Shown here: positions 7,408 to 13,816 of the stretch, one piece after another | How positions within the stretch are numbered: the first letter of the stretch is position 1 | Layout of the letters: every line of letters starts with the position of its first letter | The notes under the pieces: generated by a model | What the model was told of the DNA's origin: nothing | Databases searched by the model: none | The model's input: the letters and a program-made list of their open reading frames with translations, nothing else | Source of the DNA: Candidatus Woesearchaeota archaeon | Lineage (GTDB): Archaea; Nanobdellota; Nanobdellia; SCGC-AAA011-G17; GW2011-AR20 | Length of the DNA: 32,256 nucleotides | Direction of reading: 5' to 3' | NCBI GenBank assembly: GCA_018302885.1 | Contig: JAGVZC010000005.1 | Location: 1 to 32,256, forward strand | Translations under genes and position numbers: made by a program

Positions 7408-8127
7408 ATGTATGAACAAGAATTAAATGAAATTGGACTAAGCAATAATGAGATAAAAATATATTTGGCTTTATTGAAATCGGGATTATTGAATCCCACC
7501 CAATTGGCAGAAAAAACAGGTCTGCATAGATCTTATGTTTATGACACCTTAGAAAGATTATTGGAAAAAGGAATAATAAATACCCTTCTAGTAAATAATA
7601 AAAAGAATTATCAGGCAGTTGACCCAAAAATACTAAGAGAAATATTTGAATTAAAAATTAAGCAATTAGATAGGATTATCCCAGAATTATCCTCATTATT
7701 TGAATCCAAAAATGAAGGGACAAAAATTGAGCTTCATAAAGGAAAGAATGTCTATCTGACATTAATCAAAGATTTGACTGCAAATTTGAGAAAAAATGAT
7801 GTGGTATTTATTATTGGCGCAAATGAAGAAGTGTTAGAAACTATTGAACCAATTTATCTTAAGCAGTATTTTAGCATAATAAAAGAAAAAAATGTAAAAG
7901 AAAGAGTAATAATTGCTGATGGAAGTAAACGGTTCAAAGAAAGAAATATAGAGTACAAAAATTTAAATAGGAATTATCTTGGGGATACCACAATTGTAAT
8001 TTATCAAAAGAAAGTATTCTTATTTACATGGGATGACCCTTATTATCTTATTTTAATTAACAGCAGAAAAATTGTTGAATCTTACAAAAAACAGTTTAAT
8101 TTATTATGGAAGATTGCTAAAAAATGA
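7408..8127 (+). CDS. TrmB-family transcriptional regulator
   Basis: The 239-aa protein begins with the TrmB winged helix. Residues 1-75 include LNEIGLSNNEIKIYLALLKSG, then the recognition region LAEKTGLHRSYVYDTLERLLEKGII. A coiled linker follows (about 76-105). The C-terminal half (KIELHKGKNVYLTLIKDL... to the end) resembles the HTH-associated effector domain related to phospholipase-D-like folds in TrmB proteins. Such factors sense sugars or other small molecules and repress or activate nearby genes. It is divergent from the JAMM-like gene and overlaps the downstream endonuclease gene by 4 nt. The ligand is unknown. Confidence 0.88.
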   Translation: MYEQELNEIGLSNNEIKIYLALLKSGLLNPTQLAEKTGLHRSYVYDTLERLLEKGIINTLLVNNKKNYQAVDPKILREIFELKIKQLDRIIPELSSLFESKNEGTKIELHKGKNVYLTLIKDLTANLRKNDVVFIIGANEEVLETIEPIYLKQYFSIIKEKNVKERVIIADGSKRFKERNIEYKNLNRNYLGDTTIVIYQKKVFLFTWDDPYYLILINSRKIVESYKKQFNLLWKIAKK

Positions 8128-8927
8128 ACAAAGAGGAAGTGATTAAAGAATTAAGAATAATTACAAAAGAAAGGGGCAAGTCCCCCACTAGAAGAAGTAT
8201 TCCATTAAAATTATATTATCACTGCATTAAACAATTTAAATATTTCAATGAAGCAAAAAAACAAGCAGGATTAAAATTATACAATAATAGATTCCTTGAG
8301 TTACCCCCTAGTTCTTATATTCAGGATAAAGATTTAGTTAGACTAGTCAGTTTTTTAACTTTTGATGGTCATTTATATAAAAGTTTAAACGCAATAATAT
8401 TAATATCTAAGTATAAAAATGAACTAAAAAAATATGAGAAATTAATTAAAAATAAATTTGGATTAAATGGAAATTACAGATTAAAAGCAGATGGTTTTGG
8501 TGAATCTTTTAATTATAGAGTTTACAGTAAAGAATTAGGTAAACTTCTAAATAAATTTGGAACTCCGAGAGGGGATAAGATGTTAACTCCTTTTGATGTT
8601 CCTAATTGGATTAAAGAAAACAAAGAATTCACTAGAGAATACTTAAAAGTTGCATTTTATTGCGAAGGGTGTAAATATAAAACCTCAGAAAATACAGAAA
8701 TAATACAATTTAATCTAAATAAAAGTGAAGAGTTACTAGAAGATGGTTTAAAATTCATTGAATCTTTAATTTATTTGCTTAAAGAGTTTAATATTGAAAC
8801 AACAAAAACATGGATTATGAAAGGGAATTTAAGAAAAAAGGATGGAAAAACAACAAAAATGATAAAATTTAAGATAAAGGCTAATAGTATCAATAAGTTT
8901 ATAAAAGAGATTGGTTGGATTAAATAA
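8124..8927 (+). CDS. LAGLIDADG-type homing endonuclease-like protein, free-standing
   Basis: This is a 267-aa protein. Residues 1-50 (EVIKELRIITKERGKSPTRRS...FNEAKKQAGL) match the small helical repeat often joined to homing endonucleases. Two LAGLIDADG-like motifs follow: LVSFLTFDG (about 74-82, acid D81) and YLKVAFYCEG (about 173-182, acid E181). Each precedes a basic beta-rich half, giving the two-motif monomer layout. Such enzymes cut long DNA sites and spread introns, or can act as maturases. Here the gene is not inside an intron or intein. It overlaps the TrmB gene and ends 22 nt before the intron-containing tRNA-Pro. Motif divergence makes present activity uncertain. Confidence 0.72.
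   Translation: MNKEEVIKELRIITKERGKSPTRRSIPLKLYYHCIKQFKYFNEAKKQAGLKLYNNRFLELPPSSYIQDKDLVRLVSFLTFDGHLYKSLNAIILISKYKNELKKYEKLIKNKFGLNGNYRLKADGFGESFNYRVYSKELGKLLNKFGTPRGDKMLTPFDVPNWIKENKEFTREYLKVAFYCEGCKYKTSENTEIIQFNLNKSEELLEDGLKFIESLIYLLKEFNIETTKTWIMKGNLRKKDGKTTKMIKFKIKANSINKFIKEIGWIK
8898..8908 (+). promoter_or_regulatory. Candidate TATA box for pre-tRNA-Pro
   Basis: GTTTATAAAAG lies inside the 3' end of the endonuclease gene, about 27 nt before position 8930. A start there would include the 5' leader (8938-8949) needed for the bulge-helix-bulge fold of the pre-tRNA. Confidence 0.4.
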
Positions 8928-8949
8928 ATGAGGTTAAAGCCCATAAGAT

Positions 8950-9042
8950 GGGACTAAGAAATTAGCATTTAGTTATGGGCTAACTTGGCTATGCTTCGAG
9001 GTTTGGGACCTCGCGATCTGGGTTCAAATCCCAGTAGCCCCA
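8950..9042 (+). tRNA. tRNA-Pro(UGG) with a 19-nt intron in the acceptor stem
   Basis: The 3' part is plain. The anticodon stem CGAGG/CCTCG has loop TTTGGGA (anticodon UGG at 9004-9006, G37). The T-arm is CTGGG-TTCAAAT-CCCAG, then TAGCCCC and discriminator A at 9042; CCA is not encoded. The D-loop AACTTGGCTA (8982-8991) is also canonical. Read without splicing, the 5' acceptor strand would be TTAGTTA, which cannot pair with TAGCCCC. If 8953-8971 is removed, exon 1 (GGG, 8950-8952) joins GTTA (8972-8975) to give GGGGTTA, which pairs fully with TAGCCCC (one G-U). The mature tRNA is 74 nt. The D-stem has a U13-U22 mismatch. Naive scans will miss the 5' end or reject the gene. Confidence 0.88.
8953..8971 (+). 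other. Archaeal bulge-helix-bulge intron, tRNA-Pro position 3/4
   Basis: The flanks form a complete hBHBh'. The outer helix is AGCCCATAA (8938-8946) with TTATGGGCT (8973-8981), 9 bp. The central helix is GATG (8947-8950) with CATT (8966-8969), 4 bp. Two 3-nt bulges lie on opposite strands, GGA (8951-8953) and TAG (8970-8972). The inner helix is CTAA/TTAG (8954-8957/8962-8965) with a GAAA tetraloop. Cleavage after the second base of each bulge gives exactly the exon ends that restore the acceptor stem. The outer and central helices use the 5' leader, so splicing should come before RNase P trims the leader. Confidence 0.85.
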
Positions 9043-9071
9043 TTTAAAATTAATAAAAAAATTTAAGAAAA

Positions 9072-9082
9072 CTTTATAAAAT
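9072..9082 (+). promoter_or_regulatory. TATA box of the eL43-rpoP-prefoldin operon
   Basis: CTTTATAAAAT lies about 33 nt before the eL43 start, in the 67-nt gap after tRNA-Pro. Confidence 0.5.
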
Positions 9083-9109
9083 CTATTACAAGAAAACTTA
9101 AATATTAAA

Positions 9110-9322
9110 ATGGCAACAAAAAAAGTAGGAACAACTGGCAGATTTGGAGCAAGATATGGTAAAACAGTAAAGAAAAAAGTTGCAGACATTGAAGCCAAGA
9201 TGAAAGTCTGGCATAAATGCCCTTACTGTAACAAACAAAAAGTTAAGAGGGAATTCGCCGGAGTTTGGAAATGCAGAAACTGCAAAGCAAAATTCACGGG
9301 TAAAGCTTATTTACCAAAATAA
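9110..9322 (+). CDS. rpl37ae: Large-subunit ribosomal protein eL43 (L37Ae)
   Basis: This 70-aa basic protein has a C4 zinc ribbon: HKCPYC (about residues 35-40) and WKCRNC (54-59), with the conserved REFAGVWKC and a FTGKAYLP end. The N-terminus MATKKVGTTGRFGARYGK is typical of L37Ae. It binds 23S rRNA. It is followed 5 nt later by rpoP and then by prefoldin beta, the usual archaeal order. The KEOPS gene pcc1, often found between rpoP and prefoldin, is missing here. Confidence 0.96.
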   Translation: MATKKVGTTGRFGARYGKTVKKKVADIEAKMKVWHKCPYCNKQKVKREFAGVWKCRNCKAKFTGKAYLPK

Positions 9323-9327
9323 AAAAA

Positions 9328-9465
9328 ATGGTATTACATAAATGTTTTGAATGCGACAAGGAAATAAAAGCTGAATACATCAAGAAAAAGATAAGATGCC
9401 CTTACTGCGGTTCTAAAATCATATACAAACCAAGAATTATAAGTTCTAAAGTTAAGGCAGAATGA
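9328..9465 (+). CDS. rpoP: DNA-directed RNA polymerase subunit P (Rpb12-like)
   Basis: This 45-aa protein, MVLHKCFECDKEIKAEY..., has one zinc ribbon made of CFEC (6-9) and CPYC (23-26), then GSKIIYKPR. The RCPYCGSKIIYK motif is the signature of archaeal RpoP and eukaryotic Rpb12/RPABC4. It helps hold the Rpo3/Rpo10 platform of RNA polymerase. It lies 5 nt after eL43, and its TGA overlaps the ATG of prefoldin beta by 4 nt. It is below the size cut-off of most gene callers. Confidence 0.95.
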   Translation: MVLHKCFECDKEIKAEYIKKKIRCPYCGSKIIYKPRIISSKVKAE

Positions 9466-9785
9466 ATAAAGAAACAGAGAAAAAGATTCAGCAGTTACAA
9501 TTGCTAGAGCAAAATCTATCAAATATAATCATGCAGAAACAGACTTTTCAGATGCATTTGATGGAAAATGAGAATGCACTCAAAGAACTGGAAAAAACAA
9601 ATAAAAATGCTTATAAAATAATTGGCACTATTATGATAAGTTCTGCAAAAGAGGATTTAAAAAAAGAATTAAAAGAACAAAAAGAAATTTTAGATCTAAG
9701 AATTAAAAATTTAGAAAAACAAGAGAAAAATTTCAAGGAAAAAGCCGAGGAAATTCAGAAAGAGGTTATGAAAGAAATAAAATGA
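9462..9785 (+). CDS. pfdB: Prefoldin beta subunit
   Basis: The 107-aa protein is two long coiled-coil helices (MNKETEKKIQQLQLLEQNLSN... and ...EDLKKELKEQKEILDLRIKNLE). They are linked by a short hairpin around NKNAYKIIGTIMI, the prefoldin beta signature. Six subunits (two alpha, four beta) form the jellyfish-shaped chaperone that hands unfolded proteins to the thermosome. It overlaps rpoP at the start and the UPF0147 gene at the end. The alpha subunit is not in this window. Confidence 0.94.
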   Translation: MNKETEKKIQQLQLLEQNLSNIIMQKQTFQMHLMENENALKELEKTNKNAYKIIGTIMISSAKEDLKKELKEQKEILDLRIKNLEKQEKNFKEKAEEIQKEVMKEIK

Positions 9786-10027
9786 ATGATCAACTAGACA
9801 ACATAAAGGAAATTCTTGGAGAAATAAAGGGGGATAATTCTGTTCCAAGGAATATAAGAGCAAAAATAGATGATATTATATGCCAAATAGGCAACAATGA
9901 CTGTGGGTTTGATATCAAAATAAGCAGGTTACTGAATGATTTGGAAGAGATAAGCGATGATGCCAACCTTCCAAGTTATATAAGAACAGAGATACTAATG
10001 ACCATAGGCATATTAAGTGAGATATGA
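9782..10027 (+). CDS. UPF0147 family protein
   Basis: The 81-aa all-helical protein shows the UPF0147 pattern. ILGEIKGDNSVPRNIR and LEEISDDANLPSYIRTEI are two similar VPRNIR/LPSYIR helical repeats. The family is archaeal, small and of unknown function. It regularly sits next to prefoldin beta, and here overlaps it by 4 nt, which suggests coupling. No cysteines form a metal site, and no membrane segment is present. Confidence 0.88.
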   Translation: MNDQLDNIKEILGEIKGDNSVPRNIRAKIDDIICQIGNNDCGFDIKISRLLNDLEEISDDANLPSYIRTEILMTIGILSEI

Positions 10028-10046
10028 TATAAAACAAAATAGAAAT

Positions 10047-10056
10047 ATTTATATAA
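10047..10056 (+). promoter_or_regulatory. TATA box of sepF
   Basis: ATTTATATAA is centred 28-29 nt before the ATG at 10080. This supports that start over an in-frame codon at 10017. Confidence 0.55.
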
Positions 10057-10079
10057 TTTGTTGTTATTTAAAAAGTAAA

Positions 10080-10454
10080 ATGAGAAATTGGTTATCAAAA
10101 ATGATGGGTAAAAGTGATTTGCCTGAAGAGTTGAATGATGATTATGTAGAGATTGATACTAATGTGACAAAATCTGGCAAGACTAAGATTAGTGTAAGGC
10201 CTTTTATTGTTCAGGACTTTGGGGATATCAAACCAATACTGGACTGTTTAAGGGAAGGAATGACTATTTCTTTGATTAATATTAAACAGTTAAAAGAAAG
10301 GGACATTGTAGAATTAAAGAGAGCTGTAAACAAATTAAAGAAAACATGCGACGCTATTGAAGGCGATATTGCTGGATTTGGAGAGGACTGGATTGTTGTA
10401 ACTCCAAGCTTTGCACAGATTCACAGAGCTAACACTGAAGAAGTAGAAGAATAG
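10080..10454 (+). CDS. sepF: Cell-division protein SepF
   Basis: The 124-aa protein starts MRNWLSKMMGK, an amphipathic membrane-targeting helix. After a short acidic linker comes the SepF core (about residues 35-115): KISVRPFIVQDFGDIKPILD, GMTISLINIKQL, RAVNKLKKTCDAIEGDIAGFGEDWIVVTPS. SepF dimers anchor FtsZ to the membrane in archaea lacking FtsA, and ftsZ is also in this window. The frame extends upstream to 10017, but the TATA box at 10047-10056 and the membrane helix at residue 1 argue for the start used here. It is a single-gene unit between UPF0147 and the ZPR1-like gene. Confidence 0.94.
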   Translation: MRNWLSKMMGKSDLPEELNDDYVEIDTNVTKSGKTKISVRPFIVQDFGDIKPILDCLREGMTISLINIKQLKERDIVELKRAVNKLKKTCDAIEGDIAGFGEDWIVVTPSFAQIHRANTEEVEE

Positions 10455-10456
10455 TT

Positions 10457-10464
10457 TTATAAAT
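10457..10464 (+). promoter_or_regulatory. TATA box of the ZPR1-like gene
   Basis: TTTATAAA is centred about 26 nt before the ATG at 10486, just after the sepF stop. Confidence 0.5.
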
Positions 10465-10485
10465 TTTCTTTATAATTTATTTATT

Positions 10486-11010
10486 ATGGAAGAAATCAAG
10501 AATCAACCTTGTCCTTTTTGCAATAAAAAAACGCTAACATTAATAGAAGAAGAAAAGGATATTCCTTATTTTGGTAAATGCTATCTAATGTCCATGAGAT
10601 GTGAAAATTGCAGTTATTACAAATCAGACATTGAGTCTGTTGAGCAAAAAGACCCTATAAAATATGAATTTACTGTAAAAGATAAAAAAGACCTGAATGT
10701 AAGGGTGGTTAAAGGCTCTAACGCAACTGTTAAAATTCCTAATTTAAGGATGAGCATAGAACCTGCAATAGCTTCTATAGGTTATATAACCAATGTTGAG
10801 GGGATTATAAGAAGGTTCAAGAAAATAATAGAGGATCAGAGAGATATTGCAGAGGATGATTCAACAAAGAAATCAGCAAAGAATTTATTGAAAAAATTAT
10901 GGAAGATAGAGAATGGCGAGGAGGAAATGAAGATTGTAATTGAAGATCCCTCCGGAAACTCCGCAATAATTTCTGACAAAGCAATTATAAGCAAATTAAA
11001 GAAAAAATGA
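10486..11010 (+). CDS. ZPR1-type zinc-finger protein
   Basis: The 174-aa protein has one C4 finger, CPFC (9-12) and CENC (39-42), with the linking PYFGKCYLMSMRC strand that marks ZPR1. A jelly-roll-like A-domain follows (YEFTVKDKKDLNVRVVKGSNATVKIPNLRMSIEP, with the IPNL/IEP core). A helix with AIASIGYITNVEGI comes next. Eukaryotic ZPR1 has two copies and works with eEF1A; archaeal ZPR1 has one copy and an unconfirmed role. The stop overlaps the following glycosyltransferase gene by 4 nt. Confidence 0.92.
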   Translation: MEEIKNQPCPFCNKKTLTLIEEEKDIPYFGKCYLMSMRCENCSYYKSDIESVEQKDPIKYEFTVKDKKDLNVRVVKGSNATVKIPNLRMSIEPAIASIGYITNVEGIIRRFKKIIEDQRDIAEDDSTKKSAKNLLKKLWKIENGEEEMKIVIEDPSGNSAIISDKAIISKLKKK

Positions 11011-11678
11011 AGATTTTAGTGGGGTGCCCTACTTCAAATCACAAGGAATACTCATTAAAAGAATATTTAGAAGGGGTTAAGAAATTAAGTTATGAGAATA
11101 TTCATTTTGTTCTTGTTGACAATTCTGAAACAAGCAATTATTATGAAAAACTAAAAAGCCTTGGTGTAAGTGTGATAAAAGACAAATACAAGGAAAGTGC
11201 AAAAGAAAGGGTAATTAATTCAAGAAATATTTTAAGAAGATATTTTCTGGAGAATGATTATGATTATTTTTTAAGCCTTGAGCAGGATGTTGTTCCTCCA
11301 AAAGATGTCATTGAAAAATTATTAAGCCACAATAAAGATATTGTTGGCGGATTATATTTTTATCTTGGAGATGATAATAAAACTTTATTGCCTATGGTAT
11401 GGATTCATCATGAAGGAGAATATGCAAGAAGATTAAGATTCAGCGAAGTTCCAAAAGATGAGCTAATTGAAGTCATAACATGTGGCCTGGGTTGCGTCCT
11501 GATAAAAAGAGATGTTCTTGAGAATATAAAATTTCGATATGAAAAAGGCAAAGAACCATGGGATGATCTCTGGTTTTGCGAAGATGCAAGAGCAAAAGGT
11601 TTTAAAGTATATGTTGATACATCAGCCAAGTGCAAGCATTTTGTTAAAGGAATGGACTGGAGCAAAATAAAAAAATGA
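11007..11678 (+). CDS. GT2-like glycosyltransferase
   Basis: The 223-aa soluble protein has a GT-A-like fold: VGCPTSNHKEYSLKEYLEG at the N-terminus, HFVLVDNSETSNYY, and an acidic EQDVVPP in place of the DxD motif. A late WFCEDARAKGFKVYVDTSAKC segment contains the ED pair that acts as base in GT2 enzymes. It would transfer a sugar from a nucleotide donor, but donor and acceptor are unknown. It has no membrane segment. It overlaps the ZPR1-like gene before it and the Dph2-like gene after it by 4 nt each, with no obvious functional link. Confidence 0.82.
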   Translation: MKILVGCPTSNHKEYSLKEYLEGVKKLSYENIHFVLVDNSETSNYYEKLKSLGVSVIKDKYKESAKERVINSRNILRRYFLENDYDYFLSLEQDVVPPKDVIEKLLSHNKDIVGGLYFYLGDDNKTLLPMVWIHHEGEYARRLRFSEVPKDELIEVITCGLGCVLIKRDVLENIKFRYEKGKEPWDDLWFCEDARAKGFKVYVDTSAKCKHFVKGMDWSKIKK

Positions 11679-12283
11679 AAATAATGTTCATTGAAGCAAA
11701 GAATAAGGAAGACATAACTTCTGTAGTAAAAAAATCATTAAACAAAGTCAAAGGAAAGGTTGGTTTGGTAAGCTCTGTTCAGTATCTTAATCAACTGCCA
11801 AAAGCACAGGAAATGATTAAAGATTCCGTCATGGTCGGGCAGGTTTTGGGATGCAACATGAGCAACCCAATGATCCATAAAAGAAAAGTTGATATGTTTC
11901 TTTTCATAGGAAGCGCTTATTTTTATCCAATATACTTAGCATACAAGACAAAAAAAAGAGTTTTGATTGCCAATCCTATGACAAATGAAGTTTCCGAAGT
12001 AAAAAAGCAGGATGTTGATGATTATGAAAAAAAATTAAGAGGCAAACAAGCAAAATTCCTGATGTCAAAAACAAAAGGAGTAATAGTTTCAACAAAACCC
12101 GGGCAGGAAAGATTGAAGGAAGCACTGAAATTAAATTATCCTGTATTTATCTGCAATGATCTGGATGGAAATGAGCTGGAAAATTTCAGCGGGATTGATT
12201 TTTGGATTAACACCGCATGCAATCGAATAGAAGGCAAAAACATTATAAATTTAGAAGACTTGCCTAAAAGTAATGAAAAGTGA
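11675..12283 (+). CDS. Dph2-like diphthamide synthesis protein lacking domain 1
   Basis: The 202-aa protein matches domains 2 and 3 of archaeal Dph2. GKVGLVSSVQYLNQLPKA, GQVLGCNMSN (C60), FLFIGSAYFYPIYLA, and RVLIANPMTNEV are in domain 2. STKPGQ, FICNDLDGNELENF and WINTACNRI (C182) are in domain 3. Full Dph2 is about 330-340 aa, with three cysteines holding a [4Fe-4S] cluster that cleaves SAM to start diphthamide formation on EF2. The first domain and its cysteine are cleanly absent. The start overlaps the glycosyltransferase stop by 4 nt, so no piece is hidden upstream. Either domain 1 is encoded elsewhere or this is a derived partner. The stop overlaps GlyRS by 11 nt. Confidence 0.82.
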   Translation: MKIMFIEAKNKEDITSVVKKSLNKVKGKVGLVSSVQYLNQLPKAQEMIKDSVMVGQVLGCNMSNPMIHKRKVDMFLFIGSAYFYPIYLAYKTKKRVLIANPMTNEVSEVKKQDVDDYEKKLRGKQAKFLMSKTKGVIVSTKPGQERLKEALKLNYPVFICNDLDGNELENFSGIDFWINTACNRIEGKNIINLEDLPKSNEK

Positions 12284-13568
12284 AGAAATACTCAACATAG
12301 CAAGCAAAAGAGGTTTCTTTTTTCCTTCTGGCGAGATTTACGGCGCCAAATCAGGGTTCTGGACATACGGGCATCTAGGAACAATAATGAAGCATAAATT
12401 TGAAGATTTATGGAGAAATTATTTTCTGAAATTAAACGACAATTACTTTGAAATTGAAGATGTAAACATACTAAGCGAGGATGTATTCAAGAATTCCGGG
12501 CACCTGAAGCATTTTCATGATCCCCTGGAAGAAAATGGAAAAACTGAAAACTTTAATTTGATGTTTGGATTAAAAGTTGGAGTCAAGGGTGATGAAATGA
12601 TGTATTTAAGACCTGAAACTGCGCAAAGCCCTTACATTGCTTTCAAAAATGAGTTCATGGCATTAAGAGAAAGACTGCCAATGGGTCTGGCGATAATAGG
12701 AAAAGCATTTAGAAATGAAATAAATCCAAGACAGGGTTTTTTCAGATTAAGGGAATTCACACAGGCTGAATTGCAGATATTTTTTGATGGCAATAACCTT
12801 GATGTTAATTTTGATGAGATAAAAGATTACAAATTAAGAATTTCAGACAAAGAAATTAAATGCAAGGATATCAAGGAACCAAAATTTTATGTTTATCATC
12901 TTGCAAAGATCCAGCAGTTTTACCTTGATCTACTGGGAATTCCAAAAGAAAAATTCAGATTCAGAAAACTTGACAACAATGAAAAAGCATTCTACAACAA
13001 GGTGCATTATGATCTTGAACTTAAAATGGACACTTTAAACGGCTTCAAGGAAATTGGCGGACTGCATTACAGGACAGATTATGACATGAAAAACCACAAT
13101 ATGAGCATTAACTATGATGGAAAAAAAATATATCCTCATGTCCTTGAATTAAGCTTTGGTGTTGACAGGAATATCTGGGGTTTAATGGATATTTTTTACA
13201 AGAAAGAAAAAGAAAGAAGCTTATTTTTATTTAATAAAAAAGTTTCTCCGGTTGAGGTTGCCGTATTTCCATTGGTTAACAAAGATAAAATCCCGGAAAA
13301 AGCAAAAGAAATCTATGAATCAGTAAAGAATGAATTCAATTGTTTTTATGACAGCAAGGGTTCAATAGGAAAAATGTACAGGAGAATGGATGAAATAGGA
13401 TGCAATGCAATGATAACCGTCGATCATGAAAGTTTGAAGAATAATGATGTGACTCTAAGAGACAGGGATTCAATGAAACAGATAAGGGTTAAAATAAGCG
13501 AGCTAAAAGAAACATTGAATAAATTTCTTGATGGTGTTGACATAAAAAAATTAGGAAAATTAATCTAA
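12273..13568 (+). CDS. glyS: Glycyl-tRNA synthetase (class II), compact form
   Basis: The 431-aa enzyme charges tRNA-Gly. It begins with the GlyRS start KRGFFFPSGEIYGAKSGFWTYG. Next come the glycine-pocket RPETAQ, motif 2 (FRNEINPRQGFFRLREFTQAE), and motif 3 (LELSFGVDRNIWGL). The anticodon-binding domain follows from about residue 325 (VAVFPLVNKDKIPEKA...). Archaeal GlyRS is usually 550 aa or more. Here the insertions between motifs 1 and 2 and around the catalytic core are cut down, in line with a reduced genome, but all catalytic motifs remain. It ends the plus-strand operon that starts with the ZPR1-like gene. Confidence 0.96.
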   Translation: MKSEEILNIASKRGFFFPSGEIYGAKSGFWTYGHLGTIMKHKFEDLWRNYFLKLNDNYFEIEDVNILSEDVFKNSGHLKHFHDPLEENGKTENFNLMFGLKVGVKGDEMMYLRPETAQSPYIAFKNEFMALRERLPMGLAIIGKAFRNEINPRQGFFRLREFTQAELQIFFDGNNLDVNFDEIKDYKLRISDKEIKCKDIKEPKFYVYHLAKIQQFYLDLLGIPKEKFRFRKLDNNEKAFYNKVHYDLELKMDTLNGFKEIGGLHYRTDYDMKNHNMSINYDGKKIYPHVLELSFGVDRNIWGLMDIFYKKEKERSLFLFNKKVSPVEVAVFPLVNKDKIPEKAKEIYESVKNEFNCFYDSKGSIGKMYRRMDEIGCNAMITVDHESLKNNDVTLRDRDSMKQIRVKISELKETLNKFLDGVDIKKLGKLI

Positions 13569-13816
13569 TTCTTATTAAGGAGGAAATAATTAACCAATGA
13601 TATAATTAGATAAGTAAATAAAAAAATTACCGGATATGATATTATAAATGCAAGAAAGGAGGCAAACAAATATATTAAATTTATTTCAAAATTAAATATA
13701 ATTCCGCTATAAGTCCCCTGAGCAGATGTAATTATCAGGGAAAGTATTATTGAAACCATCAGCGATATTTTAGATGCAAAAGGTACAATTTGTATGATAT
13801 GCAATCTATTTCCCAT
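13565..13816 (-). CDS. Small membrane protein, unknown function
   Basis: The 83-aa protein starts MGNRLHIIQIVPFASK. It is almost entirely hydrophobic, with two or three predicted membrane spans (about residues 14-33 and 46-78). No family is recognisable. Its start lies within the last codons of the upstream amidase-like gene (11-nt overlap), so the two are co-translated and may work together at the membrane. Its 3' end overlaps the 3' end of glyS by 4 nt on the other strand. Confidence 0.7.
   Translation of the reverse strand: MGNRLHIIQIVPFASKISLMVSIILSLIITSAQGTYSGIIFNFEINLIYLFASFLAFIISYPVIFLFTYLIISLVNYFLLNKN

Noticed and set aside
8969..9042. Reading tRNA-Pro without an intron (5' end TTAGTTA at 8969), or from GAGGTTA at 8930
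   Set aside because: TTAGTTA leaves three terminal acceptor mismatches. GAGGTTA gives no usable T8 or D-arm. Only the spliced form gives a fully paired acceptor and a canonical D-loop.
10017..10079. Upstream start for sepF
   Set aside because: It would cover the TATA box and put 21 odd residues before the membrane-targeting helix.
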